From: Arthrobacter sp. Leaf141
GTDB lineage: Bacteria > Actinomycetota > Actinomycetes > Actinomycetales > Micrococcaceae
DNA length: 51,441 bases
Direction: 5' to 3'
Assembly: GCF_001424565.1 (NCBI RefSeq)
Contig: NZ_LMOL01000011.1
Coordinates: 26,546 to 77,986, forward strand
The position numbers and the translations under genes were made by a program. The notes under the pieces are model-generated. The model was not told the origin of the DNA. It searched no databases and worked only from the letters and a program-made list of their open reading frames with translations. The stretch's first letter is position 1, and every line of letters begins with the position of its first letter. Of this stretch, positions 41,192 through 50,167 are shown in pieces.

Positions 41192-42169
41192 ATGGTCAAT
41201 TTGCTGACAGCCGACCTCAACCTGCTCGTCTCGCTCGACGCGCTGCTCGAGGAGCGGAACGTTACCCGGGCTGGTGCACGGATCGGGATCAGCCAGCCGG
41301 CGATGAGTTCTTCACTGCAGCGATTGCGAAGGCAGTTCGACGACGAGTTGTTGACCCGCGTGGGCTCCGCCTATGAGCTCACGCCCTTGGCGCAGGTCCT
41401 CAAGGAGGATGTCTCTGAGATCCTTCGCCTTGTGGAACGCACCTTCGATGCCCAAGCGGTCTTCGATCCAGCGTCTTCGACCAGGAGTTTCCGTGTGATC
41501 ACTTCGGATTATTGCCTCACGGTGCTATCCGGAAAACTCATGGCCATGCTGCAGGAGGAGGCCCCCGGTGTTCAGGTGCACTTTGACGCTGTCACGCCCT
41601 TGGCCGTGGATCGTATCAAGGAGACGTTGCAGAACGCGGACCTGATGCTCATACCCAAGGGTCACTTCTCCGGGTTTCCGCACAACGAGCTGTTCACGGA
41701 CAACTGGGTTTGCGTCACGGGCGCGGATTCACCCCGGCGCGCCCTCACGGTGGAGGAAATGCGGGACGCTCGGTGGGCGAGGTTGTTCGGTGTAGAGGTG
41801 GCCTCCACGCTCGCTGACCGGCGCGTCTATGACCTCCAGCTGGGCGAGAAAACCGACGTCATCGTTGACACCTTTCTGATGCTTCCTTTCGCTGTCGCGG
41901 GTACTGACCGGCTTGCTCTGGTCCAGGAGCGCTTGGCCCGTCTGTTGGCGGACGTAGCAGGCGTACGCATCATGCAACTGCCCATCAGCCTTCCCACCCT
42001 CGTTGAGTGCGCCTGGTGGCATCCGTCCAAGTCGGGGGATCCGGGACACCAGTGGTTCCGACGCCTCGTTGGCAGGGCCGCCGCGCAACTGGAACCCGTG
42101 TCACCCGCCGAATTTCTGTCCGTAAACCCCACGGGCGACGATGCCGCTGCCGAACCGCATGTGGCTTAG
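41192..42169 (+). CDS. LysR-family transcriptional regulator
   Basis: A 325-residue regulator. The N-terminal winged helix-turn-helix reads LNLLVSLDALLEERNVTRAGARIGISQPAMSSSLQRLR in sections, with the NodD/LinR-like NLLVSLDALL start, followed by a linker helix and a two-lobed effector domain (TRSFRVITSDY, LMLIPKGHFSGFPHNELFTDNWV). I use the ATG at 41192 because GGAGAAG lies just upstream; a GTG twelve bases earlier overlaps that site. The flavin reductase gene is upstream and the luciferase-like monooxygenase is 48 bases downstream, so it probably controls one or both in response to an aromatic ligand. Confidence 0.9.
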   Translation: MVNLLTADLNLLVSLDALLEERNVTRAGARIGISQPAMSSSLQRLRRQFDDELLTRVGSAYELTPLAQVLKEDVSEILRLVERTFDAQAVFDPASSTRSFRVITSDYCLTVLSGKLMAMLQEEAPGVQVHFDAVTPLAVDRIKETLQNADLMLIPKGHFSGFPHNELFTDNWVCVTGADSPRRALTVEEMRDARWARLFGVEVASTLADRRVYDLQLGEKTDVIVDTFLMLPFAVAGTDRLALVQERLARLLADVAGVRIMQLPISLPTLVECAWWHPSKSGDPGHQWFRRLVGRAAAQLEPVSPAEFLSVNPTGDDAAAEPHVA

Positions 42170-42217
42170 CGCCCTCGTCCTGCCAATCTCTAAACCGCCA
42201 ATTTCCAGGAGTTTTCC

Positions 42218-43354
42218 ATGCACTTTTCCCTGTTTCTCACCTCCCGCTCCAGCAGCCCGGAGGAAGACCGCCCGGTGATGCAGGCCATGGTGGAGCACGC
42301 CATTGACGCCGAACAAAAGGGTTTCGACGCCGTGTTCCTGCCGGACCACCACTTCACTGGCTATGCTCCCCCCGCCAGCGACCCGTTCGTGTTCGCCGCT
42401 TACCTGGCCGGAAAGCTGGACCGCATGCACTTCGGGTTCTCCGTTCAGACGCTGGCCCTGCATCACCCCGTCCGGTTCGCGGAGCGGCTGGCACTGCTGG
42501 ATCAGTTGACGGACGGCAAGCTGCTGGTCGGAGTTGGCAGCGGAACCACCCCTGAAGAAATGATCGGCTTCGGGGTGAACTTCCAGGACAGCTCACGGCT
42601 CGCTAACGAGAACCTCGAAATCGCCGAAAAACTATGGGCGAAGAAGCCCGGTGACGAGCCGGTTACCTTCGACAACGGCCACTACCGAGGATCGGTTGTG
42701 TCCCGAATCGTCCCGGCCCCTTACACCAAGCCGGAGCCCCGCGTCATGTCGGTTGCAGCCCGCCCCTCCAGCGTGGAACGCGCTGCAAAGAAAGCCCAAC
42801 CTGCATTCATCCTCGCCTTCGCGCCCCCCGTTATCGACAGCGGCAACGCTTTCGAGTTCGTGAAAAAGAACTTCACCAATTACCGCAACGCCCTCGAAGC
42901 TGCCGGCCACTCCGAAGAGGCTGTCAAGGCAGCACTGGAATGGACCACGCACTCCTACCAGCACGTGCACATCGCCGAAACCGACGAACAGGCCGCCGAG
43001 GAGATGGACATCATCCTGGAGCAGTACCAGGAAGCAGTGGAGCGCGAGCACGCAGCCAACAAGGCGGCCGAAGCCATCAGCGGCGTAAACCTTCGTCCGG
43101 CACCGGACGCCCGTACTGAAGGGTACAAAGGCACCTGGTGCCTGTACGGCAGCCCGGAGACAGTCGCCGCCGAACTCCAAAAGTACGCTGACCTGGGCAT
43201 CGGCAACGTTCTCCTCGCCCTTATGGGCGGCCCCCTCACCGAGGAACGCCGCCGCTTCACCGAGCAGTCCATGCAGCTCTTCTCAGAACGCGTCCTGCCG
43301 CTGTTGAAGTCCTCGGATGCTGTTGCTGGGCCTGAGAAGGTCGCGGCCCGGTGA
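42218..43354 (+). CDS. LLM-class (luciferase-like) flavin-dependent monooxygenase
   Basis: A 378-residue TIM-barrel enzyme that uses reduced flavin and oxygen to oxidise a substrate. It opens MHFSLFLTSRSSS and shows AEQKGFDAVFLPDHHF, GFSVQTLALHHPVRFAERLALLDQLTDGKLLVGVGSG and MSVAARPSSVERAAKK, all typical of the bacterial luciferase family. The enzyme depends on a separate flavin reductase, which is encoded two genes upstream. ATG 42218 has CAGGAG upstream. The stop overlaps the start of the GH3 gene (GTGA), so oxidase and glycosidase are co-translated, an unusual pairing that hints at a glycoside substrate pathway. Confidence 0.9.
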   Translation: MHFSLFLTSRSSSPEEDRPVMQAMVEHAIDAEQKGFDAVFLPDHHFTGYAPPASDPFVFAAYLAGKLDRMHFGFSVQTLALHHPVRFAERLALLDQLTDGKLLVGVGSGTTPEEMIGFGVNFQDSSRLANENLEIAEKLWAKKPGDEPVTFDNGHYRGSVVSRIVPAPYTKPEPRVMSVAARPSSVERAAKKAQPAFILAFAPPVIDSGNAFEFVKKNFTNYRNALEAAGHSEEAVKAALEWTTHSYQHVHIAETDEQAAEEMDIILEQYQEAVEREHAANKAAEAISGVNLRPAPDARTEGYKGTWCLYGSPETVAAELQKYADLGIGNVLLALMGGPLTEERRRFTEQSMQLFSERVLPLLKSSDAVAGPEKVAAR

Positions 43355-45816
43355 TCGTTGGTCCGGTGGCAGGCACTGCGGCGAAAGCGGTGCCTGTTTC
43401 CAGCCTCCGTGGTGCCCAATTAACCGGTGGCCGCACCGGTTGGAGTATGACGCGCAGCGAAGAGACAGGCGTCGAAGAGATGGTCTTGCTCGACGGTCCC
43501 GTCGGAATCGTCAGCAAGACCATGGACGAACGGGACACTTCCCTCATCATGCCGTCCGGAACGGCGTTGGCCGCCACGTGGAACCCGGAACTGGTGTCCG
43601 AAGTCGGACAGTTAATTGGCCAGCAGGGGCTGGAACGAGGCGTCAATGTCGTCCTCGGACCGAACCTTAACCTTCCGCGTTCTCCCCTCTCGGGGAGGGC
43701 CTTCGAGATGTTCTCCGAGGACCCGTACCTGACAGGTATGCTCGGTGCCGCATGGGTGCGGGGCGTCCAGTCCCAGGGCGTCGGGTCCTGCACCAAGCAT
43801 GTCGTGGCGAACGACACGGAGACCGAACGGCGACGGATGAACTCGCGCCTTGAGCCGGCGGTCCTGCGGGAGACGTACCTGCGGCCCTTCGAAACAGCAG
43901 TTCGTACGGCAAACCCCTGGATGCTGATGATGGCCTACAACAGGGTCAATGGCACACACTGCTCCCAGAACGCGGAACTGATCGGCATACTCAAGGACGA
44001 CTGGCAGTACGACGGCGTGGTGGTTTCGGACTGGTTTGGAGTGGATGACACCACCGCGTCAGCCACCGCGGGGCTGGACTTGGAGATGCCAGGACCGGCC
44101 AAGTTTCTGGGCGACCGGTTCGCCGACGCCGTTGTTGCCGGGGACATTCCGGAAGCGCGGCTGCGTGACGCCGTCGAACGCATCACCCGGCTCGCTGACA
44201 GGACCGGACGCCGTACAGGAGGAACGGCGCCCGAACCTGCCCGCATCCTCACGTCTGCAGAGCAACGCGATGTCCTTACCAGAGCTGCCGCTGCATCATT
44301 CGTGCTGCTGGAGAACAGGGATAACGTGCTGCCCCTGGATCTGGCTAGGACCCGGAGGTTGGCCGTTGTTGGTCCCAACGCCGCAAAGCCCTGCTTCCAG
44401 GGCGGCACCTTCGCAACCGTCCGGCCCGAAGGCGAGGTCGTCACGCCACTGGATGCCATCCGGGATGCCGTAGGACCGGACGTGGAGGTGGCATACGAGG
44501 CGGGGGCCGAGCCGTCCTCGCCCCTGCCACTGACCGAACTCGGCAGCACAGCGCCGGACGGCACACCAGGGGCATTGCTCGAGATCCTCACACCTGCCGC
44601 CCACGGTGCCGCTGACGTCCTGTACAGCGAGGTCCGGCAATCGTCGTCATTCGTGTGGTTCGGATCGGTACCGGGCCTGGGCGCCGGCGTTCCTGGCCGC
44701 GCCCGTATCACCGCCCGCCTGAAGCTGGAGGCCGCGGCGCGCTGGACACTCGGAGCCGGCGGTACGGGAACCAGCACCCTCACCGTCAACGGCAGGCACG
44801 TGCTGGAAGTCCCGCCTCCCGCCCCCGACGATGTCATGGGGGCTGTCGCGAGGGCCGAAACGCACCAAATCAGCCTTGACCTCCCCGCGGGCGAGGTGGA
44901 GGTTTCGGTCGAGACGGCATTCCAACCCGGCAGGGTGCAGGCCATCACTGCCGTCGCTACACCCGAAAAAACCACCGATCCCCTGCAGGACGCCGTCAAA
45001 CTTGCGGACTGGGCGGACACGGTCATTCTGGTCGTCGGCGACGAGCAGGGATCCTCGCGCGAAAGCGCTGACCGGACGACAGCAGCCCTGGAACCTGCAT
45101 GCGATCGCCTGGTTGAAGCAGTGGCAGCGGTCAACCCGGAAACTGTGGTGGTGGTCAACGCCTCCCGAGCAGTGCTGCTGCCCTGGGCAGAGAAAGTGAA
45201 GGGTCTGGTCATTGTCTGGTTCCCCGGGCAGGAGTTCGGGCACGCCCTTGCATCAGTCCTGACCGGTGCCTCCGCACCCTCCGGGCGGCTCCCGGTATCC
45301 TTCCCCGAACAAGACGAGGACATCCCCGGCTGGGGCACAGGCTTGGACGCTGACCTGACACTGGACTACGCAGCCAGCGAACCAGCGGGCTACCGTCATT
45401 TCGAAACGTCCGGAAGAAGCCCACGATATCCGTTCGGCTACGGCCTCGGGTATACGGAATTCAAACTAGTTGACGCCTTGCCGGCATCACCCACGCTTGG
45501 TCGGGGCGACAATGCTGCGGGGGTGGAAGGCGTGGAAGTCCACGTCACGCTCCGCAATACTGGCACGTCGCCGGGTCGGGACATCGTCCAGCTCTATGGC
45601 AAGGCACCTGGCGGAACAGGGTTCCGACTGATGGGCTTCACAGCACTGGATGTGCCCGCCGGTGCGAGTGCCGGGGCAAGGATCACAGCGGACCCGCTCG
45701 GCTTCCGCCGCTGGGATACAGCGAAGTCCCGCTGGGTCATTCCCGCCGGCGATTGGGAGCTGCGGGCGGCAAGGAATGCCGCAGACGAAGGAATCCTCTG
45801 TAGGATCACCTTGTGA
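43351..45816 (+). CDS. GH3 beta-glycosidase with PA14-like insert
   Basis: An 821-residue cytoplasmic enzyme (no signal peptide) that hydrolyses beta-linked glucose or xylose from glycosides. The catalytic barrel shows GPNLNLPRSPLSGRAFEMFSED in sections, CTKHVVAND, and the nucleophile Asp227 in VVVSDWFGV. The second domain holds VVGPNAAKPCFQGG. A PA14-like module (residues ~420-545) is inserted, as in BglX/KmBglI-type enzymes, and a fibronectin-like C-terminal domain (GVEVHVTLRNTGTSPGRDIVQLYG) closes the chain. The usual first helix (LTLEEK) is not seen, so the N-terminus is short. GTG 43351 overlaps the monooxygenase stop; the gene's own stop overlaps the TetR start. Confidence 0.92.
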   Translation: MIVGPVAGTAAKAVPVSSLRGAQLTGGRTGWSMTRSEETGVEEMVLLDGPVGIVSKTMDERDTSLIMPSGTALAATWNPELVSEVGQLIGQQGLERGVNVVLGPNLNLPRSPLSGRAFEMFSEDPYLTGMLGAAWVRGVQSQGVGSCTKHVVANDTETERRRMNSRLEPAVLRETYLRPFETAVRTANPWMLMMAYNRVNGTHCSQNAELIGILKDDWQYDGVVVSDWFGVDDTTASATAGLDLEMPGPAKFLGDRFADAVVAGDIPEARLRDAVERITRLADRTGRRTGGTAPEPARILTSAEQRDVLTRAAAASFVLLENRDNVLPLDLARTRRLAVVGPNAAKPCFQGGTFATVRPEGEVVTPLDAIRDAVGPDVEVAYEAGAEPSSPLPLTELGSTAPDGTPGALLEILTPAAHGAADVLYSEVRQSSSFVWFGSVPGLGAGVPGRARITARLKLEAAARWTLGAGGTGTSTLTVNGRHVLEVPPPAPDDVMGAVARAETHQISLDLPAGEVEVSVETAFQPGRVQAITAVATPEKTTDPLQDAVKLADWADTVILVVGDEQGSSRESADRTTAALEPACDRLVEAVAAVNPETVVVVNASRAVLLPWAEKVKGLVIVWFPGQEFGHALASVLTGASAPSGRLPVSFPEQDEDIPGWGTGLDADLTLDYAASEPAGYRHFETSGRSPRYPFGYGLGYTEFKLVDALPASPTLGRGDNAAGVEGVEVHVTLRNTGTSPGRDIVQLYGKAPGGTGFRLMGFTALDVPAGASAGARITADPLGFRRWDTAKSRWVIPAGDWELRAARNAADEGILCRITL

Positions 45817-46466
45817 CGCTTCCGGACACCAAGTCCCGTGAGCCCAAGCAGGCCAGGAGCCGCCAATCGTTCGAAAAGACGATCGAGGCGGCCCTGGCCC
45901 TGCTTCAAGAGCGGGGCAGCGATGAATTCACTCTGGCTGATGTCAGTGGCCTTTCCGGCGTATCCATCGGTTCCATCTACGCGCGGTTTCAGAGCAAAGA
46001 TGAACTGATCCGCGTAGCCCACGGCCGAAAAATGGATGACATCGACGCCGTCTCAAACCATCTCTTCGAATCTTTGTCGATCAGCCCGGATCCAGGACTG
46101 GAATCAGTGGCGCAGGCAGCTGTCGACCGCACGATAGAGGTCCTCCGCCGATACGCGGATATTCTCCGGCCATTCATGCTGCGTGCCACCCAGGACGAAA
46201 CGATCTCGAGCCGCGGCGCGGCGTCGCATGCTGTCCTGGCAAAAAACTTCTCAGACGTCTTGAACCAGTGGCCCGAAGGGTTCCTCCACGAGACCGACGT
46301 CGACTGGAGCTTCAATGTTGTCTACAGCGTCGTAGCGCGCCGGCTGGGCCTCGGCAGCACCATGGAAGGCAGCGGAAACTTCGACTGGCCGCAGATCGCC
46401 GAGAAGCTGGCCGGCATGGTGGCTTCCTATCTCCTGGCGGGCAACCAACACTCGGCGCGCCCCTGA
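45813..46466 (+). CDS. TetR/AcrR-family regulator
   Basis: A 217-residue regulator. The N-terminal helix-turn-helix is clear: SRQSFEKTIEAALALLQERG, FTLADVSGLSGVSIGSIYARFQSKDELI. The C-terminal helical domain (residues 75-217) is the ligand and dimer part. GTG 45813 overlaps the GH3 stop (GTGA), placing it as the last gene of the monooxygenase-GH3-TetR operon, where it probably acts as a local repressor. No palindrome is obvious at the head of this operon, so its target is open. Confidence 0.9.
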   Translation: MTLPDTKSREPKQARSRQSFEKTIEAALALLQERGSDEFTLADVSGLSGVSIGSIYARFQSKDELIRVAHGRKMDDIDAVSNHLFESLSISPDPGLESVAQAAVDRTIEVLRRYADILRPFMLRATQDETISSRGAASHAVLAKNFSDVLNQWPEGFLHETDVDWSFNVVYSVVARRLGLGSTMEGSGNFDWPQIAEKLAGMVASYLLAGNQHSARP

Positions 46467-46582
46467 CCCTACGGGCATAACGAGAGGCGATACCGGCTAT
46501 CCAAAAGCTCGTCTTCCGGACATTCTCCGACCCTCGGCATAGTGGAACTTACCACCGGTAACCGTTGATCCAAGGAGATCCC

Positions 46583-46885
46583 ATGCATGTTCGCGTCAGC
46601 CCAGGGTCTGTGGCGCTTGATGAACCAGACGATTGCACCAGCTTCAAGGTGATGCTCTCCACTGCAGCCAAGGACAGCCTCCCACGGCTGCTTGAGTCGA
46701 CAGCGGCAGGCAAACTGGAGGGCCAGGAAGTCATGGTTTCCGTGTCCTGGATCAAAAGCGAATGCGCCGGTCGGATCGGGATGGGCTGGAACTACCGCTT
46801 TGCCAACATGCTCGTGTACGCCGCTGGAAAAGGCTGGCTGAGCAACGACGGAAGCCACCTACGGGCGCACATCGAGACGTTCTAG
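46583..46885 (+). CDS. Hypothetical protein (100 residues)
   Basis: A small cytoplasmic protein, MHVRVSPGSVALDEPDD to SHLRAHIETF, that I do not recognise. The ATG at 46583 has a strong AAGGAGATC site, and the frame keeps the usual GC-rich third positions, so it is probably real. The middle KLEGQEVMVSVSWIKSECAG and GWNYRFANMLVYAAGKGWL look like a beta-strand followed by a helix. There is no signal peptide. It lies 116 bases after the TetR gene and 115 bases before the MazG-like gene. Confidence 0.7.
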   Translation: MHVRVSPGSVALDEPDDCTSFKVMLSTAAKDSLPRLLESTAAGKLEGQEVMVSVSWIKSECAGRIGMGWNYRFANMLVYAAGKGWLSNDGSHLRAHIETF

Positions 46886-47000
46886 CGGCGCATCCCGTCT
46901 GAAACGGCGAAAACATTCTGAAATGCCCAACTTCTCCCGTTTGGTCCACGGTACCTGCCCATCAGCGAGGGGGCGGGAGTAAAAGGCGTGAACCGGCCAC

Positions 47001-47348
47001 ATGAACGTGGCCCTGCAAAAGACAGGAAAATTCATCGTGCCCGGAACTTCTCTGGACGAACTGCGTGCTGCCTTCCGTGAATTGAGTGACGTGCACGGAT
47101 GGTCCCCCTTGCAGACGCCGCACAATCTGACGCTGGCACTCGCTGGCCGTGTGGGAGCAATCGCTGCGCTGCTGCAATTTACAGCCGATGAACCCATCAC
47201 TGACGAAACGAGGCCAGGGATACAGGCAGAACTGGCCGATTGCCTTGTCTACCTCATGGCACTTGGCGACGCGTCCGGCGTCGACCTCATTGGAAGTGCC
47301 ACCGAACGGATCCGCGCCGCCATTGACGGCAGCCGCCCGCCAGCCTGA
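47001..47348 (+). CDS. MazG-like protein, catalytic site incomplete
   Basis: A 115-residue all-helical protein of the MazG-like nucleotide pyrophosphohydrolase type. The pattern SLDELRAAFRELSDVHGWSPLQTPHNLTLAL followed by LQAELADCLVYLMALGDASGVDL (shown here in overlapping parts) matches the short iMazG/RS21-C6 group. In active members the third helix carries a Glu-x-x-Glu metal motif after the NLA-AL block; here that position reads AGRVGAIAALLQ, without either glutamate. The second acidic motif (ELADC) is kept. The protein may bind nucleotides without cleaving them. ATG 47001 lacks a strong ribosome site. A hairpin terminator follows. Confidence 0.75.
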   Translation: MNVALQKTGKFIVPGTSLDELRAAFRELSDVHGWSPLQTPHNLTLALAGRVGAIAALLQFTADEPITDETRPGIQAELADCLVYLMALGDASGVDLIGSATERIRAAIDGSRPPA

Positions 47349-47378
47349 CAGCATGTCGGACGAGAGACCGGGCAGACA

Positions 47379-47413
47379 GAATGCCGCATTGCTCCTTGAG
47401 CAACGCGGCATTC
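47379..47413. terminator. Bidirectional terminator
   Basis: A 16-bp stem with one mismatch, gaatgccgcattgctc (47379-47394) with 47398-47413, and a 3-base loop. It lies between the convergent MazG-like (stop 47348) and esterase (stop 47449) genes. Confidence 0.8.
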
Positions 47414-47448
47414 CCTATTGTGTGGGCTATTCCCAAGGCGAGGATGCC

Positions 47449-48453
47449 TCATGCTTTAGTTGAGCTTCCCCCGGCCAACACGCGCCGCAGCCACGCCTCC
47501 CGCGCGGTCCGCGTATCGCGCGAAATCGACGCCGCTGGTGCGAGCAGTTCATAGCCATGGAAGCCGCCGGGCCATACATGGAGTTCGGCCTGCCCTCCGC
47601 TTTTCCAGATCTTGCTGGCGAACTCCACTACTTCATCACGAAACGTTTCCGCTGACCCCACATCCAAAAACGTGGGCGGCAGGCCGGACAGATCAGTCGC
47701 CCTGGCGGGCGCCGCGTACGGGGGTACTCCAGGCGTTCCCCTCTGGCTACCGAGGAGAGCAGTCCAGCCGACCTCGTTGCGCGAGCGGCCCCAAGTGTCA
47801 ATACCCTCCATCTGCCATGCCGAGACCGTGTTGTTTCGATCATCCAGCATCGGTGCAGTCAGCATCAGCCCGAGAGGCATCCGGTGCCCATGGTCCCGTG
47901 CGAGCAGAATGAGGGAGGCTGCCAGTCCGCCGCCGGCACTCTGTCCCAGGACAATGACGCGATTGCCATCAATTCCCAGTTTTTCCGCATTCTCAAACGT
48001 CCAGGCCAGGCCGGCGGCACAGTCCTCCACAGGCCCCGGGTAGGGTGTCTCGGGGGCCAGTCGATACTCAACTGCCACGATGACCAGACCCAGAGCTTCT
48101 GCAAGATGCATATAGGCGGGCATGCTTTGCCTTGCGGTTCCGCTGAACATCCCTCCCCCATGCACCAGATAAAGTGCTGGCCGGGGAGGGGCAGACTGGG
48201 CGGGAGTGCAAATCACGACGCTGATATCTGCCCCGGCTCCGCCGGGAATGGTGCATTCCTCTATGGTGAAAGCGCCGTTTTGAGACAAAACCGCATCGGA
48301 GGGAGGTTCGTAGCCCGCCGGCGGCTGACGCGCGGCCTGAAGGGTCTCCAACGTGAGGGTTGGAAACGGCGGGATATTGGCCAAGATTGTGGCGCATTCT
48401 GGGTCAAGAGGCGGCGGCGAAACCACTTCTGTGGACTGTTCGTAACTTGTCAA
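47449..48453 (-). CDS. Alpha/beta hydrolase, HSL-type esterase
   Basis: A 334-residue carboxylesterase of the hormone-sensitive-lipase (bacterial family IV) type. The oxyanion-hole motif is HGGG (98-101), the nucleophile Ser172 lies in GQSAGGG, the acid is in the DVGSAETFRDE block and the His is in GGFHGYE. No signal peptide, so it acts in the cytoplasm on a short-chain or aromatic ester. The start is TTG 48453, supported by a strong GAGGAGAG site with normal spacing; no better in-frame start exists. Upstream lies the inverted repeat ATACGC-TT-GCGTAT, a likely operator. Confidence 0.88.
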   Translation of the reverse strand: MTSYEQSTEVVSPPPLDPECATILANIPPFPTLTLETLQAARQPPAGYEPPSDAVLSQNGAFTIEECTIPGGAGADISVVICTPAQSAPPRPALYLVHGGGMFSGTARQSMPAYMHLAEALGLVIVAVEYRLAPETPYPGPVEDCAAGLAWTFENAEKLGIDGNRVIVLGQSAGGGLAASLILLARDHGHRMPLGLMLTAPMLDDRNNTVSAWQMEGIDTWGRSRNEVGWTALLGSQRGTPGVPPYAAPARATDLSGLPPTFLDVGSAETFRDEVVEFASKIWKSGGQAELHVWPGGFHGYELLAPAASISRDTRTAREAWLRRVLAGGSSTKA

Positions 48454-48473
48454 AACGTCTCTCCTCTTTGTGC

Positions 48474-48487
48474 ATACGCTTGCGTAT
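48474..48487. promoter_or_regulatory. Inverted repeat ATACGC-TT-GCGTAT, likely operator
   Basis: Two 6-base arms separated by TT lie 21 bases before the esterase start codon, between it and any promoter upstream. The size fits a TetR- or GntR-type dimer site; the TetR gene at 45813 is a candidate binder. Seen directly; role inferred. Confidence 0.5.
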
Positions 48488-48589
48488 CAGTCTTTTACGT
48501 TGTCGCTGTCGCGGCCGTTTCCGTGAACGCTTCCACGCCAACAAGATAGTGTCAGCGAACCGGAATCCGCGTATGGTGTTGCTGATTGT

Positions 48590-48865
48590 CCCCAAGCCCT
48601 GCATTGACGTCAGCGGATCGGGGAGCCTTAAGGCGCGCACCGTTTCCAGCCGGGCTGCCGGTGAGAACCAAGGTCAACGGGGAGCAACGGCGTGGTCTGG
48701 GATGCGTGCGAAATCAACCGCCCAAACGGCGAAGATCATGTCCGTCGTCATTCCTTCTGCATTTACTTCACCGTTGAGAGTGAGCGTGATTTCTACATCC
48801 GTCGCTTCCAGCGTTCCTGGAGATGGGAGAGCGTCGCCCACGTCCTCTTCGGATCTTGCCGGGCC
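48590..48865 (-). pseudogene. Remnant of a fumarylacetoacetate hydrolase family gene
   Basis: On the minus strand two frames match the late part of FAH-family enzymes. From about 48860 the translation includes DVEITLTLNGEVNAEG and MTTDMIFAV, then a stop at about 48688. Shifting frame, LVLTGSPAGNGARL follows directly, the FAH motif that normally comes about 25 residues after DMIF. So the end of an FAH gene is present with a deletion and frameshift, and its first two thirds are gone. It occupies much of the 48454-49141 gap; the bases 48880-49130 show nothing I can identify. Confidence 0.7.
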
Positions 48866-49141
48866 TGTGCAGACAGTTGAACGTTGGTGCGGGGGTACAT
48901 GACATTCAACCTAGCCAGCCGGGGTTGGTGGCGGAAATAGAGATCTTCGATGCCCGGCATTGTCGTTTGTTATGACCTGGACGTTGGGGCGCCGCGGTCT
49001 TCGCTGGAGACCGGGCGACTGTATTCATGCGGCGGATGGTCCTCATAGCGAAACTGCGCTTCCCCGGATACATGGGCTGGTTCAGAGTTGTTACAGGACC
49101 TGCAGCAAACCGATAGCAGCCAGTAACAGAAGGACTTCACC

Positions 49142-50161
49142 GTGGAAACTCCGCTCTCCCATCTTGCCCACCTCGAGATCACTACTCCGGACGTCGAAGC
49201 CTCGGCACGGTTCTACGAGGAAAAGTTCGGCATGCGCATCATCGACCGCGTGGACGGCAACGTCTACCTGCGCTGCTGGGGCGACTACTACTGCTACAGC
49301 CTGGTCATCACGGAAGGACCGGAAGCGTCCCTGGGCCGGATGGCCTGGCGCACCAACTCCCAGGCGGCCCTGGAAGCGGCCGCCGAGCGCATCGAAGCCA
49401 CCGGCGTGCAGGGAACCTGGACGCCCGGCGGGCACGGCTTCGGCAAGGCGTACGAGTTCACCGGCCCCTACGGCCACCACATGCGCCTGTTCTACGACGT
49501 GGAAAAGTTTGTGGCCGAGCCCGGCTTCGAGTCCACCTACCCGGACCGCCCGGAGCGCCGCAGCAGCCACGCCGCCGCCCCCCGCTTCCTTGACCACGTC
49601 ACCGTGGCATCCTCCGATGTCCGCGGCTTCGCCAAGTGGTACAACGAGGCCCTCGGTTTCCGCGTCATGGCGTTCGTGGACCTGGACGAAGCACCCATCA
49701 CCGTGTTCTCCGTGCTGACCACCAACGAAAAGTCCCACGACCTCGGCGTTGTCCTGGACACCTCCAGCCGCGCCGGCCGCGTCAACCACATCGCCTTCTG
49801 GGTGGACGCCACCGAGGACCTGCTCCGCACCGCCGATGTCATGATGGAAAATGGCACCCCGATGGAATACGGCCCCTCCATCCACGGCGTGGGCGAGCAG
49901 AACTTCCTCTACTTCCGCGACCCCTCCGGCCTGCGGGTGGAGCTGAACTCCGGCGGCTACCGCAACTACGTCCCGGATTGGGACGCCAACACCTGGAAGC
50001 CCTCGCTCGGTTCCAACAACTTCTACAAGAACGGCGCCATGCCGCACTCCATGACCGAATCCTTCCCCCCGGCCGAAGGCTTCACGGCCACCGAGGAAGG
50101 CGCCTCCCCCGAGATGAAGGAAGCCCTCCTGAACCCGTACGCCAAGCAGGGCCGGGGCTAA
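49142..50161 (+). CDS. Catechol 2,3-dioxygenase-like extradiol dioxygenase
   Basis: A 339-residue type I extradiol dioxygenase with two vicinal-oxygen-chelate domains. It opens the ring of a catechol next to the diol with non-heme Fe(II). The three metal ligands are His152 (FLDHVTVAS), His216 (VNHIAFWV) and Glu267 (LRVELNSGG), all in the second domain, as expected. The family block LYFRDPSGLRVELNSGGYRNYVPDW (given in parts) is conserved. GTG 49142 has AAGGAC upstream. The FAH gene starts six bases after the stop, the normal partner for hydrolysing the ring-cleavage product, but it is broken. The dioxygenase itself looks intact. Confidence 0.92.
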   Translation: METPLSHLAHLEITTPDVEASARFYEEKFGMRIIDRVDGNVYLRCWGDYYCYSLVITEGPEASLGRMAWRTNSQAALEAAAERIEATGVQGTWTPGGHGFGKAYEFTGPYGHHMRLFYDVEKFVAEPGFESTYPDRPERRSSHAAAPRFLDHVTVASSDVRGFAKWYNEALGFRVMAFVDLDEAPITVFSVLTTNEKSHDLGVVLDTSSRAGRVNHIAFWVDATEDLLRTADVMMENGTPMEYGPSIHGVGEQNFLYFRDPSGLRVELNSGGYRNYVPDWDANTWKPSLGSNNFYKNGAMPHSMTESFPPAEGFTATEEGASPEMKEALLNPYAKQGRG

Positions 50162-50167
50162 GACACC

